Shown one piece after another: positions 8,319-16,527 of a stretch of 64,000 bases of DNA (its first letter is position 1; the number at the start of each line of letters is the position of its first letter). Location of the stretch: assembly GCA_963666295.1 (NCBI GenBank), contig OY762707.1, positions 1,302,001 to 1,366,000 of the forward strand, written 5' to 3'. The notes under the pieces are model-generated. The model was not told the origin of the DNA and did no database searches. It worked only from the letters and a program-made list of their open reading frames with translations. The position numbers and the translations under genes were made by a program. This DNA is from QZKY01 sp963666295 (GTDB lineage Bacteria > Pseudomonadota > Gammaproteobacteria > Burkholderiales > Burkholderiaceae_D).

Positions 8319-9119
8319 TCAAAAGAATAATCTCTCCAGTTCCACCCCCGGCTCCGGCACGCGCATAAACGCTTCGCCAACCAGAAACGCGTGCACATCG
8401 GCATTACGCATCAGTTGCACGTCGTCCGTAGTGTGAATGCCGGATTCGGTCACGATCAGTTTTTCCGACGGAATATTGGGCAGCAGCCCGATCGTGGTTT
8501 GCAGTGAGGTATTGAAGGTGCGCAGATCGCGATTGTTGATGCCGAGCAGCGGCGTGTTCAGGCGTAGTGCGGCTTCCAGTTCCTTGCCGTCGTGTACTTC
8601 GACCAGCACGTCCATGCCAAGTTCGTGTGCACAGGCTTCCAGTTCTGCCATTTGTCCCGCACCCAGTGCGGCCACAATCAGCAAAATGCAATCCGCGCCC
8701 CACTGGCGGGCTTCATACACCTGATACAGGTCGACGATGAAGTCCTTGCGCAACGCCGGAATGGTGCAGGCGGCGCGCGCCTGTTCCAGAAATTCCGGCG
8801 CGCCCTGAAAGAAAGGTTTGTCCGTCAGGACGGACAAACAAGCCGCACCATGATTGGCGTAGCTGACCGCAATTTCGGCCGGTCTGAAGTCTTCACGAAT
8901 CACGCCTTTGGAGGGCGAGGCTTTCTTGATTTCGGCGATCACGGCGGCCTGTCCCGCAGCAATCTTGGCGCGCATGCTGGCTTCAAAACCGCGCACGGCT
9001 TTGTCATCCGGCAGGCCAGATTCCACTTCACGGCGCAGGCTGCTGTATGGCAACGATTTCTTGGCGGCAGCAATTTCTTCGTCTTTGACGGCGAGGATTT
9101 TTTTCAGGATGTCTGACAT
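8319..9119 (-). CDS. trpC: Indole-3-glycerol phosphate synthase
   Basis: Converts carboxyphenylamino-deoxyribulose phosphate to indole-3-glycerol phosphate in tryptophan synthesis. 266 residues, single-function form without a fused TrpF domain. TIM-barrel landmarks are seen in order: AEIKKASPSKG (catalytic Lys, near 63), LRKDFI (near 123), LGINNRDLRTF (near 193) and IVTESGI (near 223). It follows trpD with a 19-base gap in the order trpG-trpD-trpC and is surely co-transcribed. Confidence 0.97.
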   Translation of the reverse strand: MSDILKKILAVKDEEIAAAKKSLPYSSLRREVESGLPDDKAVRGFEASMRAKIAAGQAAVIAEIKKASPSKGVIREDFRPAEIAVSYANHGAACLSVLTDKPFFQGAPEFLEQARAACTIPALRKDFIVDLYQVYEARQWGADCILLIVAALGAGQMAELEACAHELGMDVLVEVHDGKELEAALRLNTPLLGINNRDLRTFNTSLQTTIGLLPNIPSEKLIVTESGIHTTDDVQLMRNADVHAFLVGEAFMRVPEPGVELERLFF

Positions 9120-9138
9120 GGTCTGATGTTCGGCGGTT

Positions 9139-10179
9139 TTAGGCGTTTTCTTGGGACAGCGTCTGTGTCACTGAAACGAACTGGTCGAGTTTTTTTCGCG
9201 CTTCACCGGAAGCGATAACGGTGCGGGCACGCTGCAAGCCGTCTTCAATGGAAGTGGCAATCCCGGCGGCGTACAGGGCAGCGCCGGCATTGAGTGCCAC
9301 GATGTGGCTGCTCTGACTTTCGGGATTTTCCAGTGCTTCCAGAATCCGTATTCGGGATTCGTTCGCGTTGCCGACCTTGAAGGTTTCGCTCTCGATAACG
9401 GGTAAGCCGAAATCGGAAGGGTGGATGTCGTATTCGCGAATCTGGCCGTCTTTCAGTTCGCCAACCTTGGTAGGTGCGCCAAGCGAAATTTCGTCCAGAT
9501 TGTCGCAGCCCCAGACGACCAGCGCATGTTGTGCCCCCAGTTTTTGCAGTGCACGCACCTGAATGCCGACCAGATCAGGGTGAAACACCCCCATCAGGAT
9601 ATTGGGGGCGTCGGCTGGGTTCAGCAGCGGGCCAAGAATGTTGAAGATGGTGCGCACGCCGAGTTCGCGCCGTACCGGTGCGGCGTATTTCATCGCGGCA
9701 TGATGCAGCGGCGCGAACATGAAGCCGATGCCGGTCTGTTCGACGCACCGCGCAATCTGCGTGGGATTCAGTTCGATATTCGCACCGATGGCCTCCAGCA
9801 AGTCGGCGCTGCCTGAGGATGAAGATACGCTGCGCCCACCGTGCTTGGCGACGCGCGCACCGGCTGCGGCCGCCACGAACATTGAGGCCGTCGAAATGTT
9901 GAAGGTATGCGCACCGTCGCCGCCGGTGCCGACGATGTCGACCATGCGGGTGTTGTCGGTCAGCGGCACTTTGGTTGCAAATTCACGCATGACTTGCGCC
10001 GCCGCTGAGATTTCACCGACGGTTTCTTTCTTTACGCGCAAGGCAATCGCAAGTGCGGAAATCAAGACAGGCGACATTTCGCCGCTCATGATCTGGTGGA
10101 ACAGGGACAGCATTTCATCGTGAAAAATTTCACGGTGTTCAATACAGCGCGTCAGGGCTTCTTGTGGAGTGATGGACAT
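9139..10179 (-). CDS. trpD: Anthranilate phosphoribosyltransferase
   Basis: Transfers the phosphoribosyl group of PRPP to anthranilate, second step of tryptophan synthesis. 346 residues, usual size. The PRPP/Mg2+ site GTGGDGAHTFNIST is near residue 86 and the anthranilate-side KHGGRSVSSSSGSAD near 113. It is the stand-alone form, not fused to TrpG. 12 bases separate it from trpG upstream and 19 from trpC downstream. Confidence 0.97.
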   Translation of the reverse strand: MSITPQEALTRCIEHREIFHDEMLSLFHQIMSGEMSPVLISALAIALRVKKETVGEISAAAQVMREFATKVPLTDNTRMVDIVGTGGDGAHTFNISTASMFVAAAAGARVAKHGGRSVSSSSGSADLLEAIGANIELNPTQIARCVEQTGIGFMFAPLHHAAMKYAAPVRRELGVRTIFNILGPLLNPADAPNILMGVFHPDLVGIQVRALQKLGAQHALVVWGCDNLDEISLGAPTKVGELKDGQIREYDIHPSDFGLPVIESETFKVGNANESRIRILEALENPESQSSHIVALNAGAALYAAGIATSIEDGLQRARTVIASGEARKKLDQFVSVTQTLSQENA

Positions 10180-10191
10180 GGCACAACAGGC

Positions 10192-10758
10192 TCAGGTGTT
10201 GGTCAGAAAATTCTTCAGGACGGCGTGGCCGTACTCGGAAAGAATGGATTCGGGATGGAATTGCACGCCCTCGACCGCGTATTGCTTGTGGCGTACGCCC
10301 ATGATTTCGCCATCCTCCGTCCAGGCGGTGATTTCCAGTGCCTCCGGCAGCGTTTTACGTTCAATCGCAAGTGAGTGATAGCGAATCACCGTGAACGGAC
10401 TCGGCAAATCCTTAAACACACCGACGCCGGTGTGGAAGACTTCGGAGGTCTTGCCGTGCATGATTTCTTGGGCGCGAATGACCTTGCCGCCGAAGGCCGC
10501 GCCGATAGCCTGATGACCCAGGCAGACACCAAGAATCGGGATTTTGCCGGCAAAGTGTTTTAGGACGGCGAGGCAGATTCCTGCTTCAGCAGGCGTACAA
10601 GGTCCGGGCGACAGGCAGATGTGATCCGGCTTCAAGGCTTCGATTTCTTCTATTGTGATTTCGTCGTTGCGAAAGGTTTTGACTTCTTCCCCCAACTCGC
10701 CGAAATACTGGACGAGGTTGAAGGTAAAGGAGTCGTAATTGTCGATCATTAATAACAT
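10192..10758 (-). CDS. trpG: Anthranilate synthase glutamine amidotransferase subunit (TrpG/PabA)
   Basis: Class I glutamine amidotransferase, 188 residues, supplying ammonia to anthranilate synthase component I (and possibly to aminodeoxychorismate synthase). The catalytic triad is visible: Cys in GVCLGHQAIG (near 79) and His-Glu in QFHPESILS (near 168-172). It heads trpGDC. TrpE, normally directly upstream in Burkholderiales, is not in this window: the 190 bases upstream are non-coding and the next gene is yacG. Confidence 0.95.
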   Translation of the reverse strand: MLLMIDNYDSFTFNLVQYFGELGEEVKTFRNDEITIEEIEALKPDHICLSPGPCTPAEAGICLAVLKHFAGKIPILGVCLGHQAIGAAFGGKVIRAQEIMHGKTSEVFHTGVGVFKDLPSPFTVIRYHSLAIERKTLPEALEITAWTEDGEIMGVRHKQYAVEGVQFHPESILSEYGHAVLKNFLTNT

Positions 10759-10948
10759 GGCTTTTCCCGATGACGGCAGTCGGCGACAGGGCGCGCCTTC
10801 ACTGCTTGATTATCTCATTGTTGTGGGTGTCGTTTCGAGCCGTTTTGTCGTGGTGACGCAGGCGCGCGGCGCACTAACCAGAAGGCGTCAGGGACGCCAT
10901 CGGAAAGGGGTGTTCAGGACAAAACGCAACGCAACACGCGCCTGAGGG

Positions 10949-11140
10949 TCATTCTTGTGAAGAGAGCAATTCATCAATTTCAGACTCATCAAGTTCAACT
11001 GCTGGAACAGCATACTTTTCTGTCGCCCATGCACCGAGGTCAATTTGCTTGCAGCGTTCCGAGCAGAACGGGCGAAAGCGATTCGCTTCGATCCATTCTA
11101 CATTTTTTCCGCAGGTGGGGCACTCAACAATAGCAGGCAT
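10949..11140 (-). CDS. yacG: DNA gyrase inhibitor / zinc-binding protein YacG
   Basis: 63-residue zinc-binding protein; in E. coli YacG binds GyrB and inhibits its supercoiling. The four-cysteine zinc site is present as CPTCGK near residue 7 and FCSERCKQIDLGAW near 30. Its ATG overlaps the zapD stop by one base (TGATG), so translation is coupled. It is the last gene of the pilD-coaE-zapD-yacG block. Confidence 0.93.
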   Translation of the reverse strand: MPAIVECPTCGKNVEWIEANRFRPFCSERCKQIDLGAWATEKYAVPAVELDESEIDELLSSQE

Positions 11141-11907
11141 CAGAAGTTACAAAGTGTCAGGTCAAACGAAACGTCATTTTCAAACGGCTTGGGTTTCTGG
11201 TCGCCAACCTGTTTGGTGAAGCGAATTGAAAGCATGTACTTGTTGGCTGAAATTTCCGGAATGACGTTCAGTTCGCCGTCCAGTATGACACGAAGCATCT
11301 GAAATGTTTTGCCTTGCAACATTTCCTGATAATGGCCGGCCGGTGCTTTTAGCGTACTGGTGCGGCCTGAGTCGCGAAGGAGCCGAAGTATGAGCCCGAG
11401 CGCATTGAAAAGTGGTTTGAGAGGCGCGAACCATTTGGTGATGTCCTCAAAGCGCTTTTCAAAGGGAAGTTGTTTCCATGCAAAATAAGAGGGAATATCA
11501 AATTCACATACGCCGCCCGGCATGACCATTCTGCTGCGTATGCTCATCAGCCATTCATTTTCTCGGATGCTTTGCCCGGTTCTCCCTTGTACGGCAACCA
11601 GGTTGTTGCTGGCTGTTTCCAGTTCCAGAAGTATCTTACCCAGAGCTTTCTCTTCAACATTGGGGTTGGATTTGAAACCCTGTAGTGTTTGCTTCTGTCT
11701 TTCCAGTTCTTGCAACAAGTCGGATTTCAAGTCGGCGCGGCCAACGAGTTCAAGAATTTCAAAAATGGTGGTAATGGCGGCGTGATGTTCCTGCTCATGC
11801 GGTTGATGCAGGAAGAAAGAGAATCTTTCATGCAAATCTTCCAGACGCAACAAAGTGCGAATACGTTCGTTGAAAGGGTATTCGTAAGTGATCAAGCAAG
11901 CACCCAT
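11140..11907 (-). CDS. zapD: Cell division protein ZapD (YacF)
   Basis: 255 residues. ZapD crosslinks FtsZ filaments and stabilises the Z-ring in the cytoplasm. The conserved N-terminus TYEYPFNERIRTLLRLEDL is clear, and the length and C-terminal beta domain (ending SFDLTLCNF) fit the family. It lies between coaE (60-base gap) and yacG (1-base overlap), the standard order in beta- and gammaproteobacteria. Confidence 0.94.
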   Translation of the reverse strand: MGACLITYEYPFNERIRTLLRLEDLHERFSFFLHQPHEQEHHAAITTIFEILELVGRADLKSDLLQELERQKQTLQGFKSNPNVEEKALGKILLELETASNNLVAVQGRTGQSIRENEWLMSIRSRMVMPGGVCEFDIPSYFAWKQLPFEKRFEDITKWFAPLKPLFNALGLILRLLRDSGRTSTLKAPAGHYQEMLQGKTFQMLRVILDGELNVIPEISANKYMLSIRFTKQVGDQKPKPFENDVSFDLTLCNF

Positions 11908-11967
11908 TAAACCGTTGTCAGGAAGATACCCTGTGATTCTGGCTTAAATGGCACGAAATATCAATTT

Positions 11968-12585
11968 TTACTGTTGATTTCTAGACAGATCTAGATACAG
12001 GGCGTGAAGTTGCGCCACGCTGGCAGGTAGTTTTTCAGGCGAGCCACTGTTCTCAATTACGTCATCGGCTGCCGCGAGGCGTTCGTCACGTGTCGATTGT
12101 GTGGCCATGATGGCGCGAATCTGCTTTTCGGTCAGGCCACTGCGCGTGATAACGCGGCTGATTTGCAGTTCTTCGGGGCAGTCGACTACCAGGATGCGTT
12201 GTACGCGCTTAAGCCAATGGGGTGATCCGATTAGAAGGGGAACGTCAAAAATAATATAAGGGCTATTTGCCTCGCTGGCGAGCCGTTCACATTCCTGTCG
12301 GATAAGCGGGTGCAGAATGGCTTCCAGTCGTGCCTTGGCAGCTGGGTTGCCAAAAACCTGTTCACGTACTTTGGCGCGATTCATGCCGCCGTTGGTATCT
12401 ATGGCGTCTGACCCAAATGCCTCGCGAATGGGATCAATGGCGGCTCCGCCGGGGGCGGTCAACTGCCGCGCGACGGCGTCGCTATCAATGACTGTAATGC
12501 CGAGCTCGGCAAAAAGATTTGCAACGGTGGTCTTTCCGCTACCGATCCCACCTGTCAGGCCAACAGAAAAAGGCGCGTTTTTCAC
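11968..12585 (-). CDS. coaE: Dephospho-CoA kinase
   Basis: Last step of coenzyme A synthesis, phosphorylation of dephospho-CoA. 205 residues starting at a GTG at 12585 that overlaps the pilD stop by 4 bases (GTGA). The P-loop GLTGGIGSGKTT begins at residue 8, followed by the DSDA motif (near 33) and the LID-region arginines. The frame remains open far upstream (to about 12870), but that part is a shadow of pilD; the P-loop position fixes the start. Co-transcribed with pilD. Confidence 0.95.
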   Translation of the reverse strand: MKNAPFSVGLTGGIGSGKTTVANLFAELGITVIDSDAVARQLTAPGGAAIDPIREAFGSDAIDTNGGMNRAKVREQVFGNPAAKARLEAILHPLIRQECERLASEANSPYIIFDVPLLIGSPHWLKRVQRILVVDCPEELQISRVITRSGLTEKQIRAIMATQSTRDERLAAADDVIENSGSPEKLPASVAQLHALYLDLSRNQQ

Positions 12586-13448
12586 GTGATGAAGCCGAAA
12601 ATGGCCTGCGATATCGGTTTTCCTGCAAGGAGCGCCAGCATGCCGGCTGCTGCGAGGTAGGGGCCGAATGGAATCGGTTTTTCGCGACCGTGTCTGGTAA
12701 AGACAATCAGGCAGATGCCGACAACGGCACCCACGCCCGACGAGAGCAAAATGATGGCAGGCAGCGCTTTCCAGCCAAGCCACGCACCCAATGCCCCCAG
12801 CAGCTTGAAGTCGCCGTAACCCATGCCTTCCTTGCCGGTTGTGATCTTGAACAGCCAATAAATCGACCACAAGGACATATAACCGGCAGCGGCGCCGATG
12901 ACTGCATCGGAAAGGGGAACAAAGTTACCGTGCAAGTTGATCAGCAAACCGCTCCAAAGCAGCAGGTAGGTCAGATCGTCCGGCAGAAACTGGGTATCCA
13001 GGTCAATGAAAGTCAGCGCAATTAAAAGCCACACAAAGGGCAGGGTGGCCAGACCCACGATGCCACTGCCAAAATGCCAGATCAGGAAGGCAGAGAGTGC
13101 GCCGCAGGCGAATTCGACGAGCGGATAGCGCAAGGGGATTTTCGTTTTGCAGGAGCGGCACTTTCCTCCCAGAACGAGATAACTGATGACGGGGATGTTT
13201 TCCAAAGCCGAAATCTTGTGCCCGCATTTTGGGCAGGCAGACCGCGGAACAAGCAGGTTGAACCGGTCCGTATGTGGTAATTCCTGCCCGGCTTCCTGCG
13301 CGATATAGTTTTCTGATTCGCGCTGCATCATTTTAGGAATCCGGTAGATCACCACATTCAGAAAGCTACCGACCATCAACCCAATTACGCCAGCCACAAC
13401 GGTGGGCAGCAGGGTGCCGGGTGATGCAAACAAAAGCGTTTCAAGCAT
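12582..13448 (-). CDS. pilD: Type IV prepilin peptidase / N-methyltransferase
   Basis: Inner-membrane aspartic protease that cleaves and methylates type IV prepilins and type II pseudopilins. 288 residues with 7-8 membrane segments. The cytosolic zinc-binding domain has paired CxxC motifs (SACPKCGH near 72 and GKCRSCKT near 98). The two catalytic aspartates are in TFIDLDTQFLPD (near 150) and GYGDFKLLGALG (near 210). It leads pilD-coaE-zapD-yacG; pilB and pilC, usually upstream, are not here, since the next gene upstream is an HDOD-GGDEF protein. Confidence 0.95.
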   Translation of the reverse strand: MLETLLFASPGTLLPTVVAGVIGLMVGSFLNVVIYRIPKMMQRESENYIAQEAGQELPHTDRFNLLVPRSACPKCGHKISALENIPVISYLVLGGKCRSCKTKIPLRYPLVEFACGALSAFLIWHFGSGIVGLATLPFVWLLIALTFIDLDTQFLPDDLTYLLLWSGLLINLHGNFVPLSDAVIGAAAGYMSLWSIYWLFKITTGKEGMGYGDFKLLGALGAWLGWKALPAIILLSSGVGAVVGICLIVFTRHGREKPIPFGPYLAAAGMLALLAGKPISQAIFGFIT

Positions 13449-13502
13449 GGTGCAGGAACCGTCGGGTCATTGAAGTGAGTCCTCTTTGCGTACAGGTTGC
13501 GC

Positions 13503-14978
13503 TTATTCTGGTGTATCTGTTCCTTCAGTCTCTCCGTTCCAGACTTCGATACGATTGCGGCCAAGATGTTTGGCAGCGTACATGGTTTGGTCGACGGCGC
13601 GGATGATGTCTTCTTTGCGGATGAAGCGGATGCCGCCGTCCATATGCGTTAGAACGCCAATGGAGGCGGTAACCGAGATGTGTGTGCCGTCATCCATGAC
13701 GTGGTCAAGATTGCTGATGGTTTCCTGAAGGCGCGACAGGAGCAGGACAGCGTTTTTGAGGTTGGTGCCCGGCAAGATAATAATAAATTCTTCTCCACCG
13801 TAACGTGCAAAAACATCGTCGGGGCGCAACTGGCTTTGCAGGGCATGGACGATGGAGATCAGGACGCTGTCACCAGCCGGATGGCCGTAATTGTCATTAA
13901 TGGTTTTGAAATGATCAAGATCAATCATGGCAACAGACAAGGGCCAGCCATGAACGGAGGAAAGTTCAAATTCGCGCTGCAGGATGATGTCCAGGTAGCC
14001 GCGATTATGCGCGCCGGTGAGTGCATCGCGCTGCGCATGGTTTTCCAGCTCTTTGGCCTTTTGCAGTTGGCGCATCATTTGCAGGTCTTTCGCTTCCGTC
14101 ATGATGGCGGAAATCTCTGCCTGTTTCAGGATCGGCACGTCAAACAGCTTTTCTGCTTCTGGAATGCGTGCGCCAACCATTTCCATCACGGCGTGCAGGC
14201 GGTCATCCGAAAGGCCAAGATAATTCCGGGCTGCATCGGTGCAACGCAGAACGGCATCCGTGTCACCAGCAAATAAAAATACTTCGGCAAGTAGGCCAGA
14301 AACAGCGATGCAGGCGGTCATTTTCGACATGGCCTCCGGTTGTTGCGTCAAGGAGTGTGCCGCAAGACAGGAAAGCGACAGATAGTCAGGCAAGTTCCAG
14401 CGCTTCAGCAGCCATTGCCCCACTTCGTCATGTCCCGCCCCAAAGGCTTCCCGTTCGGCGATACGCAATGCCTCATTAGTCAAACCGGGCCGGTTAACAC
14501 GCGCATATTCGTCCGGCATCATCGCTTCATATGCCAGTACGCCGATGTCTTGCAACAAGCCGGCGAGAAACAGGTCGTCCAATTTTTGGATACCGCACTC
14601 TTCCCCCAGTGCGCGACATGCCAGTGCGGATAACATGGCTTGTCGCCAGAAGTGATAGGGGTCGCCATCTTGATGCTCATCCAGAGATCGAAAGGCATCC
14701 ATAAGCGAGAAAGACAGCGCTACCATCATGGCGGCGTGCGTGCCAAGTAAGCTGACCGCCTGGCGAATATTGGTTGCGGTACGACGTGTCTGATAGAGCG
14801 GTGAATGCGCCAGCCGCAAAAACTTGGCGGCCAAGGCGGGATCCTTCGAGACTTCCGCGCTAATTTCCGCCATGCCCGTGTCAGACTTGTGCGTCAGTTC
14901 AACGATGCGCAGGGCAACGGCAGGCAGGCTTGGCAAGCTGGGGCAATAACGTAGGCGTTTGGCAATTTCTTCGTTCAT
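13503..14978 (-). CDS. HDOD domain and GGDEF domain protein (probable diguanylate cyclase)
   Basis: About 491 residues. The N-terminal HDOD domain (about 10-200) starts at LPSLPAVALRIVELT and lacks a catalytic HD pair, as is normal for HDOD. The C-terminal half is a GGDEF domain with the active-site motif GGEEF and, five residues before it, RPDD, a good allosteric I-site (RxxD). It is therefore likely an active, product-inhibited diguanylate cyclase making c-di-GMP. No membrane segment is seen. The ATG at 14978 is preferred; the frame stays open to about 15041, but the extension does not resemble the family. It lies 54 bases upstream of pilD, and c-di-GMP control of pili is a plausible link. 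Confidence 0.88.
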   Translation of the reverse strand: MNEEIAKRLRYCPSLPSLPAVALRIVELTHKSDTGMAEISAEVSKDPALAAKFLRLAHSPLYQTRRTATNIRQAVSLLGTHAAMMVALSFSLMDAFRSLDEHQDGDPYHFWRQAMLSALACRALGEECGIQKLDDLFLAGLLQDIGVLAYEAMMPDEYARVNRPGLTNEALRIAEREAFGAGHDEVGQWLLKRWNLPDYLSLSCLAAHSLTQQPEAMSKMTACIAVSGLLAEVFLFAGDTDAVLRCTDAARNYLGLSDDRLHAVMEMVGARIPEAEKLFDVPILKQAEISAIMTEAKDLQMMRQLQKAKELENHAQRDALTGAHNRGYLDIILQREFELSSVHGWPLSVAMIDLDHFKTINDNYGHPAGDSVLISIVHALQSQLRPDDVFARYGGEEFIIILPGTNLKNAVLLLSRLQETISNLDHVMDDGTHISVTASIGVLTHMDGGIRFIRKEDIIRAVDQTMYAAKHLGRNRIEVWNGETEGTDTPE

Positions 14979-15149
14979 GTCTGAGATGTTCTCTTGGAGA
15001 GTGCGGGTCTGCTTGAACTCGCAAATGATAGAGAAAATCACTACTTGCGAACTCGTACTTGTTAGTGTTATGCAAGTAGTATTTTACATGTTGCTTTACC
15101 GCAATGGCGGCTCCTTTTTTTGGTTTGCGCCTTTTACAGCTACAGCTAT

Positions 15150-15722
15150 TTAAAAGATCAGCAAAATTTGTGCTTCCGCTTCTGCGGAAGGCGAGTATTT
15201 GAAGCCCGATTTTGCAAAACGATGCCAGCGACCGATTATGTAGCTGACAAGCAGGTTGGCGCGGGCTGAAATAGCTGTTTCTTGTGTCTGTCCTTGCGAT
15301 AGCGCGGTACGCAAGGCTTGCCTGAAAGAGAGTTCTATTCGATCAAGTAGCTGATTGATGCGGGTTTGCAGGCGCGTATCTTCGTTGACGAGTGCTTCAC
15401 CAATCAGTACCCGAGTCATGCCGGGATTTCTTTCCGCGAAATGAAGCAGCATCAAGGTGATCTCCTGCGCTTGCTGAAGACCCCCTTCCTGTTGTGATTC
15501 AATTTTGTTGATCAGCCCGAAAATGGTGGATTCGATAAATTCGATCAAGCCTTCAAACATTTGTGCCTTACTTGCGAAGTGGCGATAAAGCGCGGCTTCT
15601 GAAATGCCCAACCTGGCTGCTAGCGCGGCAGTGGTTATTTTTTCACTTTCAGGCTGGCCGAGCATGGCTGCCAGCGCCTGAAGAATTTGCAGTTTGCGTT
15701 CGCCTGATTTGTTGGTTGCCAT
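15150..15722 (-). CDS. slmA: Nucleoid occlusion factor SlmA (TetR family)
   Basis: 190 residues. SlmA binds specific chromosomal sites and FtsZ to block septation over the nucleoid. The N-terminal TetR helix-turn-helix reads TTAALAARLGISEAALYRHF (about 30-50), and the C-terminal part carries FAERNPGMTRVLIGEAL, typical of SlmA. It follows the HAD nucleotidase with a 14-base gap, so the two are probably one operon. The order HAD-slmA is common in Burkholderiales. Confidence 0.93.
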   Translation of the reverse strand: MATNKSGERKLQILQALAAMLGQPESEKITTAALAARLGISEAALYRHFASKAQMFEGLIEFIESTIFGLINKIESQQEGGLQQAQEITLMLLHFAERNPGMTRVLIGEALVNEDTRLQTRINQLLDRIELSFRQALRTALSQGQTQETAISARANLLVSYIIGRWHRFAKSGFKYSPSAEAEAQILLIF

Positions 15723-15736
15723 TTTGGTAGTCTTTT

Positions 15737-16462
15737 TTATTTTGAAGTACGAAGTTTACGCAGGAAAAAAGGCAGTTTTCTGACAGAGCGTACTTTAACG
15801 TCAATATAAACGGGACGGTGCCTGCGTTCAGGTCTGGACAGGGGAAACAGGTGTTCGCGTTGGCGTGGCTGCATTGACAGGTATTGCGTAACCAGCACGG
15901 TGCGCAAACCGAGCGACTTGGCCGCTTTCAAGGTGGGTGCCGTATCTTCCACGAGAATGCATTGCCGTGGCCTGATTTTTTCTTTTGCCAGCAATTTTCG
16001 CAGCAAGTGACGGGATGGCTTGGGGCGCAAGCTACCATGTACGCGCATGGATTCAATCGGAATGTGGTCGGCAAAATGGCGGTGCAAGCCAAGGTGCCGG
16101 AGGATGTTGCGCGAGTATTGGCGCGGCGAATTGGTCAGTAAAATCTTGCGACCGGGTAGTTGTCGGAACAGACGGTTCAGGCCACGTTCGGCGCGAATCA
16201 TTTGTGTTAAATCATCAAACTGGTGTGCGGCGTGCAGAAAATCTTCAGCGCGTACATTGTGGTGCCGAATCATGCCCAAGAGTGTGGCACCGTAGCGCTT
16301 CCAGTATTCCGCGCGCACGGCATTGACGGTTTCGGGATCGCTGGGCGCGCCGCTGTCAGCCAGCGTTTTTTCCAGAAAGGCATTCATGTTTGCCGTGATG
16401 GCTGGGAAAATTGCATGCGATGCGTTGTGCAGCGTGTTGTCCAGATCAAATAGCCAGAGCAT
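15737..16462 (-). CDS. HAD-superfamily pyrimidine 5'-nucleotidase
   Basis: About 241 residues, haloacid dehalogenase fold. Motif I is LFDLDNTLHNAS at the N-terminus (nucleophile and acid aspartates), motif II is LLTNSPR near 110, and motif III/IV includes ILVEDTAPTLKAAKSLG near 180. This is the pyrimidine 5'-nucleotidase / SDT1-like group usually found next to slmA. The frame is open to an ATG at 16489; I prefer the ATG at 16462, which puts motif I at the usual distance, although neither has a clear ribosome binding site. Confidence 0.88.
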   Translation of the reverse strand: MLWLFDLDNTLHNASHAIFPAITANMNAFLEKTLADSGAPSDPETVNAVRAEYWKRYGATLLGMIRHHNVRAEDFLHAAHQFDDLTQMIRAERGLNRLFRQLPGRKILLTNSPRQYSRNILRHLGLHRHFADHIPIESMRVHGSLRPKPSRHLLRKLLAKEKIRPRQCILVEDTAPTLKAAKSLGLRTVLVTQYLSMQPRQREHLFPLSRPERRHRPVYIDVKVRSVRKLPFFLRKLRTSK

Positions 16463-16527
16463 GGTTCGGTTGTTCAAGAAAAAGCCCATGCATGTGCACG
16501 GGCTTGGCTGATGGGTTGTGGCAATAA

